A stretch of 64,000 nucleotides of DNA from CATOSD01 sp965203135 (GTDB lineage: Bacteria; Chloroflexota; Dehalococcoidia; Lucifugimonadales; CATOSD01): assembly GCA_965203135.1 (NCBI GenBank), contig CBDBBO010000001.1:620001-684000 (forward strand). The letters run 5' to 3'. Shown in pieces: positions 18,983 to 34,700 of the stretch. A program made the translations under genes and the position numbers. Every line of letters begins with the position of its first letter. The stretch's first letter is position 1. The notes under the pieces are model-generated. The model saw nothing but the letters and a program-made list of their open reading frames with translations. It made no database searches and had not been told where the DNA came from.

Positions 18983-19153
18983 CTTTCCACGAAGGGCGCG
19001 AATAGGCGTTGTCCCTTCCCCCTCGCAGGGGCCGGAACGTGCACACGATGTTAACACTCTTGGCGTCTGCCGGGGGCCACTGGCGAGCGCGCATGGCGCA
19101 AAGGAGCGCGGCGTGGTATCGTTGCGCCACTTCAGTCCGTGGGAGGTGCGCCG

Positions 19154-22100
19154 ATGCGCTGCGCCGCGTGTGGCAGGGAAAACGCCGACACCCACAGATT
19201 CTGCATACACTGTGGGGCGCCGCTGGAGGTTGAGAGGCCAGAAGCCTGCGCCGAGCCGGACGACCCAGTGGAGGCGCTGCGTGCGGACGTTCGTCGCCTG
19301 AGCGTCGAGATGGCCGAGGTGCGCCGGACCATGGCGGAGTATGGCATGAGAGCGCGGCCAAGCGGGCAGCGCACCGGCCCGGTGAGAGGGCCGGACGCCG
19401 CGCCTAGGCAAACACCTCCCGGCCAACGCCGACGTACCCAGGCCGTGCGACCAGCCGACGCCGCGGGCGCGACTCCTTCCGGACAGCGCCGCACGCAGGC
19501 GGTGCGACCGACGGGCCAACCCGCCAGTACGACACCGCCCGGCGAGCGCCCCACCGGCCCTGAGCGGCCACCGGACGCCTCGCCCGGACCGACGCCCTCC
19601 GGCGAGCCACGCACTGCTCCGGCGAGCCGCCCCCTTGCGACGCTGGCCGGCGAACCACAGGGGCCTGCGGCAGTTGACCCGAGCGCACCCGCGTCCGGCG
19701 CCGGGCAGTTCCGCGGCGTTGTAAACGCGGTCGACTGGGAGATAATTCTCGGCGGCAACTGGCTCGCGCGAATCGGAGCGCTCGCGCTCATCATCGGCGT
19801 GGGCTTCTTTCTCAAGCTGGCCTTCGACAACGAGTGGATCGGCGAGGAAGCGCGCATCGGGATGGGAGTCGTGGGAGGGCTGGCACTCGTGGGCGGCGGG
19901 GAGTACTGGCGGCGGCGCTATCCCGTCTACGCGCAGGCGCTCGCGGGCGGCGGAGTCGCCATCGTCTACCTGTCGGTATTCTCGGCCTACGCCTTCTACC
20001 AGCTCGTCGGCATCTATCCCGCGATTGGCGTGTTGGCACTCACCAGCGTCGCTGCCGCCACGCTCGCCGTGCGCCACGAATCGACGTCGCTGGCGATCCT
20101 GGGCATGATAGGCGCCTACCTCGCGCCGCTCTTGATAGGGGAGTTCGGCGGGCAGACCGGGACGGGCGTAGCGGGTACGGGGCCGAACTACGAGGTGATG
20201 GTGTACGTGCTGCTGGTCAACGTGGGCGTGCTCGCACTGTCCACGTTCCGCAACTGGCGCTGGTTCACTCTGCTCGCGCTCCTCGCGTCCCTCGCGTCGT
20301 TCATGGCGTGGTACGACTACGCGGAGGACGTCGCCGACGTCGAGATAGCCCAGGCGTTTCTTACCGGCATATTCCTGACGTTCGTGGCCTCCACGATGCT
20401 GTATCACGTGCTCTGGCGCAGGGTGCCTCAGGCGTTCGACCACTCGATGATGGTGCTCAACGCGGTCGCATTCCTCGCGCTCAGCTACGGTCTCCTGTGG
20501 AACGATTACCGCGAGTGGATGGGACTGTTCACGCTCCTGTTGGCGGTGTTCTACGCGGTTCTGGGCGCGCTGGCCCTGTTGCGTGGCCGTGAGCAGTACT
20601 ATCTCGCGCTGATGGCATTCGGCATCGCGGTGGTGTTTCTCGCCGCGGCCGCTCCCGTGCAGTTGGAAGGCCCATGGATCGGAACGGCCTGGGCAACTCA
20701 GGGAGCGGTGCTCATCGCGCTGTCGTTCAGGCTGGGACGCCTACCCACCCGCCTGGCGGGGTTGACGGCGCTTGTTCTGAGCATCCTGCGCTTGCTGGCA
20801 GTGGACGTGCCCAAGGCGCTCACGGAAGACCTGTCTGTCTTCTCGAACCCTTACGCGCTGACGTTCGCCACGGCGGCCGCGGCGTTCTTCGTCGCCGCAT
20901 ACCTGCTACGACGCAACAGGGACGCCCTGCGCACGAAGGAGTGGGTCGAGTTTCCGGCCGTACTGGCCGGCGCCAACGCCCTGCTCGCCGCGCTGTTCGC
21001 GACACAGCTCGACAACCCGTGGTTCGGTGCGGCATGGGCCGCCCAGGGTGCCGCCTTCGTCGGCCTGTCGTTCCTGTTCGGTGGTCTATCGTCGCGGCTG
21101 ATAGGGCTGACCGCGCTCGCCGCGGGCGCGGCATGGCTGCTGGTCGTCGGCCTGCCGATGGCGCTGGACGAGGACCTGACGTCTTTCGCCAACCTCTACG
21201 CGCTGGCATTCGGCGGCGGAGCCGTGGTCGCCTTCGCGGCCGCCTACGCGCTGTGGCGCTACAGCGACGCGCTGCACGGGGAAGAGAACGTGGAGTTCCC
21301 GCTGGTGCTAGCGGGGGCCAACACACTTCTGGGCGCGCTGTTCGCGACGCAGTTGGACAACCCGTGGTTCGGCGCGGCATGGGCCGCCCAGGGTGCCGCC
21401 TTCGTCGGCCTGTCGTTCCTGTTCGGTGGGCTATCGTCGCGGCTGATCGGCTTGACCGCGCTCGCCGCGGGCGCGGCATGGCTGCTGGCCGTCGGCCTGC
21501 CGATGGCGCTGGACGAGGACCTGACGCCTTTCGCCAACCTCTACGCGCTCGCGTTCGGCGGCGGAGCCGTGGTCGCCTTAGCGGCCGCCTACGCGCTTTG
21601 GTTCAAGCGGGACTCGCTGCTCGCGAAGGAGTGGGTCGAGTTTCCCGCCGTGTTGACGGGCGCCAACGTGCTTCTCGCCGCGCTGTTCGCCACGCAGCTC
21701 GACGATCCGTGGTTCGCTGCCGCATGGGCCGCCCAAGGCGCCGCTTTCGTCGGCCTGTCGTTCGTATTCGGTGGGCTGTCGTCGCGGCTGATCGGCTTGA
21801 CCGCGCTCGCCCTGGGCGCGATGCGTCTGCTGGCCGTCGGCCTGCCGATGGTGCTGGACGAGGACCTGACGCCTTTCGCCAACCTGTACGCGCTGACTTT
21901 CGCGATAGCGGACGCGGCGTTCTTCGCCGCCTCATACGCGCTGTGGCGAGGCAGGAAAACGCTGCGCGCGGAAGAACGAGTCGAGTTTCCCTTGGTGCTC
22001 ACCGTCGGCAACGTGCTACTGGCCGCGCTGTTCGCGACGCAGCTTGGCAGCCCGTGGCTGCCGATCGCCTGGAGCGTCCAGGCGCTGGCGATGCTGTGGC

Positions 22101-22744
22101 TGTGGCTGTGGCGAGTGTGGGGTCTGTGGGAGATGCGGTGGTCCGGCTGCGCGCTGCTCGCGGTGGTGGTGGTGCGCCTGGTGGGCTGGGAAACCGCTAT
22201 CGACACGGACGAGTTCAGGGCGTTCCTCAACGGGCGTATGCTCGCGTTCGTCTGCGGCATTGCCGCGCTGTACGTAGCGGCTGTGATCATGCGCGGACGC
22301 CAGGACGATGCCTCAGAGCGCAGGCACGTCTTCATGGTCCCCTCTGCGCTGGCTGCCGCGAGCTTCCTCACCCTGTGGATTCTGTGGGCTGAGGCGTTCG
22401 CGCTGGTGGACAGCGGCATAATCTCTGTGTCCGGCGACGCGGAGTTCTACGCCAAGAGCCTGGCCGTCAGCCTGGTGCTGGCCGTGTACGCGAGCGCGGC
22501 GCTCGCCGTCGGCGTGCTGCGGCGGCTGCGCATGGTGCGGCTGGCCAGCCTCGCAATGCTCGCGGTGCCGGTGGTGAAGCTGTTCCTGTTCGACTCGTTC
22601 GCGCTGGAACAGGGCTACCGGGTGGCGGCGTTCCTGTGCCTGGGCGCGCTGCTGCTGGCGGGCGGATTCCTCTACCAGCGCTACCAGGAAGCGATACGGG
22701 GCTTTCTGTTCGAGGCGGGCGACGAGGAGGAATCGGCTGTCTAG
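19154..22744 (+). CDS. DUF2339 polytopic membrane protein, enlarged by tandem internal repeats
   Basis: A 1196-residue paralogue of the preceding gene, with the same zinc ribbon (CAACG...CIHCG), acidic segment and coiled coil, a longer Pro/Thr-rich linker of repeated PSGQRRTQAVRP-like units, and the DUF2339 core starting at LGGNWLARIGALALIIG. The extra length comes mainly from three additional copies of a 115-residue, exactly 345-bp module (PWFGAAWAAQGAAFVGLSF...GLPMALDEDLTPFANLYAL). Start ATG 19154 has GGAGGT 6 bp upstream; the GTG 19139 lies in that site and is rejected. Function unknown. Copy number probably varies between strains. Confidence 0.86.
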   Translation: MRCAACGRENADTHRFCIHCGAPLEVERPEACAEPDDPVEALRADVRRLSVEMAEVRRTMAEYGMRARPSGQRTGPVRGPDAAPRQTPPGQRRRTQAVRPADAAGATPSGQRRTQAVRPTGQPASTTPPGERPTGPERPPDASPGPTPSGEPRTAPASRPLATLAGEPQGPAAVDPSAPASGAGQFRGVVNAVDWEIILGGNWLARIGALALIIGVGFFLKLAFDNEWIGEEARIGMGVVGGLALVGGGEYWRRRYPVYAQALAGGGVAIVYLSVFSAYAFYQLVGIYPAIGVLALTSVAAATLAVRHESTSLAILGMIGAYLAPLLIGEFGGQTGTGVAGTGPNYEVMVYVLLVNVGVLALSTFRNWRWFTLLALLASLASFMAWYDYAEDVADVEIAQAFLTGIFLTFVASTMLYHVLWRRVPQAFDHSMMVLNAVAFLALSYGLLWNDYREWMGLFTLLLAVFYAVLGALALLRGREQYYLALMAFGIAVVFLAAAAPVQLEGPWIGTAWATQGAVLIALSFRLGRLPTRLAGLTALVLSILRLLAVDVPKALTEDLSVFSNPYALTFATAAAAFFVAAYLLRRNRDALRTKEWVEFPAVLAGANALLAALFATQLDNPWFGAAWAAQGAAFVGLSFLFGGLSSRLIGLTALAAGAAWLLVVGLPMALDEDLTSFANLYALAFGGGAVVAFAAAYALWRYSDALHGEENVEFPLVLAGANTLLGALFATQLDNPWFGAAWAAQGAAFVGLSFLFGGLSSRLIGLTALAAGAAWLLAVGLPMALDEDLTPFANLYALAFGGGAVVALAAAYALWFKRDSLLAKEWVEFPAVLTGANVLLAALFATQLDDPWFAAAWAAQGAAFVGLSFVFGGLSSRLIGLTALALGAMRLLAVGLPMVLDEDLTPFANLYALTFAIADAAFFAASYALWRGRKTLRAEERVEFPLVLTVGNVLLAALFATQLGSPWLPIAWSVQALAMLWLWLWRVWGLWEMRWSGCALLAVVVVRLVGWETAIDTDEFRAFLNGRMLAFVCGIAALYVAAVIMRGRQDDASERRHVFMVPSALAAASFLTLWILWAEAFALVDSGIISVSGDAEFYAKSLAVSLVLAVYASAALAVGVLRRLRMVRLASLAMLAVPVVKLFLFDSFALEQGYRVAAFLCLGALLLAGGFLYQRYQEAIRGFLFEAGDEEESAV
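20657..22036 (+). repeat. Intragenic tandem repeat, period 345 bp (115 codons)
   Basis: Equivalent codons occur at 20657, 21002, 21347 and 21692 with exact 345-bp spacing, and a diverged terminal unit begins at 22037. The units from 21002 and 21347 are nearly identical over long stretches. The neighbouring paralogue has only one such unit plus the terminal one. Confidence 0.92.
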
Positions 22745-22762
22745 CGGACGCGCCCGACTGAG

Positions 22763-23134
22763 CTAGGACTCTGCCCGCCAGGGGCTGTTCTCAGCCGGCA
22801 CCCGGAACGGCGGCGCCGTTGGGGAGATGAACACCAGCGGCTCGTCGCCGATGTTGCGGATGGAGTGGGACGCCCCCGGCGGCACGTACACCAGCGTGCC
22901 GGGGCCCACCTCTTCGGTCTCGTCGTTCACGTTCATGGAGCCCCGGCCCTGGATGATAACGTAGACCTGCTCGTTGTCGGCGTGGACGTGCGTGGACTGC
23001 TGGCTGCCGGGAGCGCCCTCGACCCAGGTCACGAGCATGTTCTGCGCTCCGAACTGGCCGGGGGCGAGCATCAGGTGCGACACCTGTCCGCCGCGGTGGT
23101 TCCTGGGGCTGTCGGCCAGCTTCTGAATATGCAT
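22763..23134 (-). CDS. Cupin-domain protein
   Basis: A 123-residue single-domain cupin. Motif 1 is STHVHADNEQVYVIIQGRG (two His and a Glu as metal ligands) and motif 2 is PPGASHSIRNIGDEPL (third His). Start ATG 23134 has a GAGG box upstream; a longer frame to 23164 lacks one. It may be a small metal-binding enzyme or sensor; the substrate is unknown. It is the last gene of the minus-strand run behind rpoBC and tRNA-Asp. Confidence 0.85.
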   Translation of the reverse strand: MHIQKLADSPRNHRGGQVSHLMLAPGQFGAQNMLVTWVEGAPGSQQSTHVHADNEQVYVIIQGRGSMNVNDETEEVGPGTLVYVPPGASHSIRNIGDEPLVFISPTAPPFRVPAENSPWRAES

Positions 23135-23218
23135 GGGTGAGTACCTCGCGGGCGGTGCGCGCACGCTCGCGGACGTGTTAGACCGGCATTGTGTGCGGGA
23201 ACGGGAATGATGGAAGGG

Positions 23219-23295
23219 TGGCGACCCCGACCGGGTTCGAACCGGCGATCTCTGCCTTGACAGGGCAGTATGTTAAGCCACTACACCACGGGGCC
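23219..23295 (-). tRNA. tRNA-Asp (GTC)
   Basis: The complementary strand folds into a full cloverleaf: acceptor GGCCCCG/CGGGGTC, anticodon stem CTGCC/GGCAG with loop CTGTCAA (anticodon GTC), T arm CCGG/TTCGAAC. Discriminator G and CCA are encoded (3219-type end at 23219-23222). Confidence 0.95.
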
Positions 23296-23395
23296 GAACA
23301 CGAGCGGTGGGCCTGCTGCCCACCTGTCTTGATTTTACAGCATGGCGGGGAGGAGGGTCAACGGCAAAACCGCGCGTCGACCCCCGCGAATCCCG

Positions 23396-23641
23396 TTAGG
23401 CCATGCCTGCGGCTTGCAGCGCCTCGTCCAGCTTGGCCGGGCTGTAGCCCACCACCTTGCTGTCGCCGATTACGGTGACGGGCGTGGTGCGGTAGCCCAT
23501 GCCGATCAGGTTCTTGAGCGCGCTGCGATCGGTTGAGACGTTGAAGTCGTCGAACTCTACACCCTTGCGTGAAAGATACACTTTCACCATGTGGCAGGGG
23601 CCTCAACCAGTCGAGCTGTAGACCTGTACGCTGTTTTCCAT
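23396..23641 (-). CDS. Selenocysteine-containing glutaredoxin-like protein (UGPC active site)
   Basis: An 81-residue glutaredoxin-fold thiol/selenol oxidoreductase. From ATG 23641 the frame reads MENSVQVYSSTG, then an in-frame TGA at 23603-23605 (residue 13), then GPCHMVKVYLSRKG to a stop at 23396. The TGA occupies the nucleophilic first cysteine of a C-G-P-C motif, so U13-G-P-C16 is read. The rest is a normal glutaredoxin, including cis-proline in RTTP54VTVIGD and GYSPAKLDEAL. The upstream ATG has a strong AAGGAG 8 bp before it, whereas the internal ATG after the TGA would remove beta-strand 1 and the active site. A 7-bp hairpin with a UGUAU loop begins 16 nt after the TGA (bSECIS-like). It lies 16 bp after the FTR-type selenoprotein and is probably its electron acceptor. 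Confidence 0.9.
23569..23587 (-). promoter_or_regulatory. Candidate bacterial SECIS element of the glutaredoxin gene
   Basis: On the transcript GUGAAAG pairs perfectly with CUUUCAC around a UGUAU loop. The loop begins 23 nt after the UGA and has G at its second position followed by U. This fits the known bSECIS rules (loop 16-37 nt from UGA, G within the first two loop bases). Confidence 0.75.
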
Positions 23642-23657
23642 TTGCAACACTCCTTAG

Positions 23658-24113
23658 CTATTCCTGTTCCGCTTTCGTGCCGTCCTCGGCCGCTCGGTGG
23701 CGCTCGTTGAACTCGCGCTTTCCGCCGGTGTCGGCAAACAACTCCTCGCCGACCGGCACGGCCTCATCGACCGTCTGCACGAAATCCTCACCCAGTTCGT
23801 ACTTGCGAAGAAACTCTTCGCTCACGAAGAACATTCAAATGCAGAAACCGTCGCGCTCGATGTCCTCGTGGTGCCGCTCGCAGGGGCAGATCTTCTTGCG
23901 GTCCTCGACCGGATCGCCGCTCAGCGGCATTCAAGGGCAGTAACGGTAGCCGTACTTGCGCTCGTTCTCGGCGAGCCCTTCCTGGACGACGGTAACGACG
24001 TCGGCTTCGGGGAAGAACTCATAGGGCCCCTTCTCGACGTACCGTTCCGAGAACCGGACGGCGCGCTGCATCGCCTCTTCTTCGGTCAGCTCGCGTCGCT
24101 TGCGTGGGGGCAT
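23658..24113 (-). CDS. Ferredoxin:thioredoxin reductase catalytic-type protein with two selenocysteines
   Basis: A 151-residue FTR-beta-type protein that would reduce a thioredoxin/glutaredoxin with electrons from ferredoxin through a 4Fe-4S cluster. The frame from ATG 24113 (AGGAGG 6 bp upstream) to TAG 23658 contains TGA at codon 61 (23931-23933) and codon 93 (23835-23837). Read as Sec it gives YRYC59-P-U61, then KKIC76-P-C78, then GFC91-I-U93. Family knowledge: in Synechocystis FTR, cluster ligands are Cys55, 74, 76 and 85, and the redox pair is Cys57/Cys87. Both TGAs fall exactly on the redox pair, while all four ligands are kept. EGLAENERKYGYRYCP, VEDRKKICPC and HHEDIERDG match archaeal/bacterial FTR homologues. 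The usual CHC histidine is Ile92. Each TGA has a downstream hairpin. The glutaredoxin gene follows after 16 bp. Confidence 0.9.
23805..23821 (-). promoter_or_regulatory. Candidate SECIS element for the second UGA (codon 93) of the FTR-type gene
   Basis: GCGAAG pairs perfectly with CUUCGC around an AGUUU loop; the loop starts 20 nt after the UGA and has G at its second position followed by U. It closely mirrors the glutaredoxin hairpin (also a 5-nt xGU loop). Confidence 0.75.
23899..23911 (-). promoter_or_regulatory. Candidate SECIS element for the first UGA (codon 61) of the FTR-type gene
   Basis: CGGUC pairs with GACCG around a GAG loop that starts 25 nt after the UGA, with G first. The flanking GAUC...GAUC could extend the stem with a 3' bulge. 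It is the weakest of the three hairpins because the loop is only 3 nt. Confidence 0.55.
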
Positions 24114-24151
24114 TGGACACCTCCTGTGACGCTTGCGCGGTGTTGGCCGGG

Positions 24152-24532
24152 CTAGCGGGGGCCTCCCGCGGCCGGTCCCAGCCTCATCCTCTCATGCATC
24201 TCACAGTTCATATTGTAGAACGCGCGGGCCTGCGCTTCAAGCCTGCCGACCAGCGACGGCAGCGCGCGTTCCACCTCCGCGACCGTCTTTTCCGCCGATG
24301 CCTCCACGCTCAACAGGGCTACCGTCGTGCACTCGCACCTCGCGGCGAAGAACACCTTGAGAAAACCCGGATTGGCGGACAGGTCCATCTTGAACCCGCG
24401 AAGAGGCGAAAGCCCCAGGTCCGGGGAAACCGCGTCGAGTACGAGGCGCCGAAGCGCGTCTTCGCTGACAGGCTCCTCGTCGGGGGACTGCTCGGTTGGC
24501 GAGCCGCTGGCGCTGTCGATGGGCGTCCTCAC
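24152..24532 (-). CDS. Unknown 126-residue protein upstream of the selenoprotein pair
   Basis: No family recognised. The N-terminal 30 residues are acidic and probably disordered. The rest is a compact domain with KVFFAARCECTTVALLSVE in the middle (a C-x-C pair) and a helical C-terminus with AFYNMNCEMHERMRLG (another Cys and two Met/His-rich turns). A stop codon directly precedes the GTG at 24532, which fixes the start; no strong RBS is seen. It lies 38 bp upstream of the FTR-type gene on the same strand and just after tRNA-Val, so it may be part of the same redox operon. The cysteines would suit metal, selenium or thiol handling, but this is inference only. Confidence 0.65.
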   Translation of the reverse strand: MRTPIDSASGSPTEQSPDEEPVSEDALRRLVLDAVSPDLGLSPLRGFKMDLSANPGFLKVFFAARCECTTVALLSVEASAEKTVAEVERALPSLVGRLEAQARAFYNMNCEMHERMRLGPAAGGPR

Positions 24533-24552
24533 TCAGTGTATCGGTGAAAGAG

Positions 24553-24629
24553 TGGTGGGCGGTATAAGATTTGAACTTATGACCTCTGCGATGTCAACGC
24601 AGCGCTCTAGGCCGCTGAGCTAACCGCCC
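24553..24629 (-). tRNA. tRNA-Val (GAC)
   Basis: Acceptor GGGCGGT/ACCGCCC, D arm GCTCAGC...GAGC, anticodon stem CTGCG/CGCAG with loop TTGACAT (anticodon GAC), T arm ATAAG/CTTAT around TTCAAAT. A73 and CCA are encoded. It lies 50 bp downstream of rpoC. Confidence 0.95.
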
Positions 24630-24679
24630 CCCATTAAGAATAAAGACAGATAAAGTTTAGCAACGGCGCGCGGGACTGT

Positions 24680-28894
<4,215 letters not shown>

Positions 28895-28976
28895 TTAGCA
28901 CTCTCCTGTGGAGGGTTATCGGATGGAGGGTTCGGAGCGGCCCTTCCGCGCGTCGCGGAAGGGCGCCGCGGCCGGG

Positions 28977-32891
<3,915 letters not shown>

Positions 32892-33101
32892 CCGCAATCA
32901 CACTCCTTAATTGCTTGAGGCTGAGGGTGGTTAATCCGAGACAGGCCTAATGGCCGTGGAGGTGAAAAGAGAAATTGTCGCGGGGCGCCTTGTGTGGCGG
33001 AAAATGATGGGCGTAGCAGAACCGCCGGAGCAAGCCAGCGGGAGATGCGTAGATGGCCGCACACGCGGCGATGCGGTTGGGGATCATAGATGGTTCCAGT
33101 C

Positions 33102-33130
33102 ACGATAGCACAAGGAGGGCGGAGTGTCAA
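33102..33130 (-). promoter_or_regulatory. Sigma70-type promoter for rpoBC
   Basis: On the minus strand: TTGACA (33125-33130), 17-bp spacer, TATCGT (33102-33107). It lies about 210 bp before the rpoB start, leaving a long untranslated leader. Confidence 0.7.
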
Positions 33131-33175
33131 GCAGAATTTGAGTCGGCAACCACGATTATGAGGTCATGCAGGCTC

Positions 33176-33205
33176 TTGACATCTGCCGCTCATACGTTCT
33201 ATGAT
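33176..33205 (+). promoter_or_regulatory. Sigma70-type promoter reading toward the terminase gene
   Basis: TTGACA (33176-33181), 18-bp spacer, TATGAT (33200-33205). It is divergent from the rpoB promoter, with the two -35 boxes 45 bp apart. Confidence 0.7.
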
Positions 33206-33214
33206 TCGCCACCA

Positions 33215-33253
33215 GGGGACGGACCCGGCGACGGGCGCGTCCCCTTCTCTTTT
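33215..33253 (+). terminator. Hairpin plus T-rich tract directly after the promoter (possible attenuator)
   Basis: GGGGACG (33215-33221) pairs with CGTCCCC (33238-33244) and is followed by TTCTCTTTT. A transcript from the 33176 promoter would start at about 33212 and run straight into it, so read-through would control the terminase gene. Confidence 0.5.
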
Positions 33254-33366
33254 GTCCGCCCGCCGCCTCGCAGACGTTTCATCTCGACCCCGAAGGAGCA
33301 ACTCCCATCATACTACTGCGAAACTCGGACCAGTCCGAACCGAAGTCGCCCCCGGCGGGCGGCGTC

Positions 33367-34674
33367 GTGTACCGGCGATTCGCCGACGACCCCGTCGAGT
33401 TCGTGCGACGGGTGCTGTGCGAAACGCCCTACCACAAGCAGGAGGAGATGCTGCGCGCCGTCGCCGCATCGCGCCGCTCGTCCGTGGTCGGCTGCAACGC
33501 GTCGGGCAAGGACTGGGCCGCCGCGCGCTGCATGCTGTGGTGGATGCACTCGCGCGAGCCGGCAAAGGCCATCGTCACCGGGCCGACGACCCGGCAGGTC
33601 GACGACATCGTATGGAACGAGATGCGGTTCGCTCACGCCAGGGCGGCGGACAGGCTGGGCGGAAGAATGTTCCGCACGTCGCGCTACGAGGTGGACGACC
33701 AGAGCTTTGCCCTCGGCTTCGCATCCAACTCCCCCTTCAACCTGCAGGGCTTCCACTCCCCTAACCTGCTCGTCGTCGTCACCGAGGCCCACGCCGTGGA
33801 CGCGCTGGACGTCAACGCGCTGCGCCGTCTGAACCCCGGGCGAATGCTGATGACCGGCAATCCTTTCGTCACGTCCGGGCCGTTCTTCGACTCGCACCAC
33901 TCGCAGGACCACCTGTACGCGACCGTGCAGATAAGCGCGTTCGACACGCCCAACCTCACCGGGGACGGAGTCACCGTCGAGGGACTGGTGACCGCCCAGG
34001 ACATAGAGGACCGCAAGGCCGAGTTGGGAGAGGACAACCCGCTGTACGTCGGCGGCGTGCTGGGTCGCTTCCCCGACAACCTGGAGGACTATGTGGTGCC
34101 GCTGTGGGCCGCGCGGGCCGCGGGCAGACGCGACACTCCGCCGGACGGCCCGCTGGTCGTCGCCTGCGACGTCGCGCGCTTCGGCAGGGACAACACGGTG
34201 GTGATGACTCGACAGGGACAGCACGCGCGCATCGTGCATCGCAGAAGGGGCAACGACACGATGGCCACGTCCAACTACCTCAAGGACTACTGCGAGCAAC
34301 ACCCGGTCAGCGCGCTGGTCGTGGACGAGCCGGGCGTGGGATCGGGCGTTGTCGACAGGCTGCGCGAAATTGGCCTCGGCAACACCCGCCTCGTCAGATT
34401 CAACGGCGGAGCGTCCCCGCGCAACAAGTCACGGTTCGCCAACCTCAACGCCGAGGTGTGGTGGCGGATGCGGGAGTGCTACCTGGCCGAGACGCTGGAC
34501 ACCGACGACGACCAGGCGCTGATAGAGCAGGTGTCGAGCCGCGGGTGGGACGTCGACGAGAAGGGCAGAATACGCCTGCAAAGCAAAAAGGACCTGGCGC
34601 GCTCGCCCGACGAGGCGGACGCGCTGGCGATGACGTTCGCGGCCGAAGGCGGCGGCGTCCAGATCTGGACGTAG
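33367..34674 (+). CDS. Phage-type large terminase subunit (TerL-like)
   Basis: A 435-residue DNA-packaging ATPase/nuclease. ATPase features: VVGCNASGKDWAA (Walker A-like), LLVVVTEAHAVDA (Walker B region, with EAH in place of the usual DE), GNPFVTSGPF (motif III). RNase-H-like nuclease features: VACDVARFGRDNT (first Asp), LVVDEPGVGSGVVDRL (second Asp) and DLARSPDEADALAM (third Asp). GTG 33367 is a conservative start. A perfect AAGGAG at 33293-33298 lies 8 bp before an in-frame ATC (33307), so translation may begin earlier at a rare start codon. GC matches the host. The portal gene follows at once. Confidence 0.87.
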   Translation: MYRRFADDPVEFVRRVLCETPYHKQEEMLRAVAASRRSSVVGCNASGKDWAAARCMLWWMHSREPAKAIVTGPTTRQVDDIVWNEMRFAHARAADRLGGRMFRTSRYEVDDQSFALGFASNSPFNLQGFHSPNLLVVVTEAHAVDALDVNALRRLNPGRMLMTGNPFVTSGPFFDSHHSQDHLYATVQISAFDTPNLTGDGVTVEGLVTAQDIEDRKAELGEDNPLYVGGVLGRFPDNLEDYVVPLWAARAAGRRDTPPDGPLVVACDVARFGRDNTVVMTRQGQHARIVHRRRGNDTMATSNYLKDYCEQHPVSALVVDEPGVGSGVVDRLREIGLGNTRLVRFNGGASPRNKSRFANLNAEVWWRMRECYLAETLDTDDDQALIEQVSSRGWDVDEKGRIRLQSKKDLARSPDEADALAMTFAAEGGGVQIWT

Positions 34675-34700
34675 CCCAACTGTATCAGGAGGTACGACAC

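Noticed and set aside
18047..20443. A long minus-strand open frame antisense to the two DUF2339 genes
   Set aside because: It is a shadow of high-GC coding on the other strand, with His/Arg-rich low-complexity translation.
23603..23933. The three in-frame TGAs as pseudogene decay, sequencing error or TGA=Trp recoding
   Set aside because: All three fall on redox-active Cys positions, all other family residues are intact, hairpins follow each, and TGA is used as stop in several genes here.
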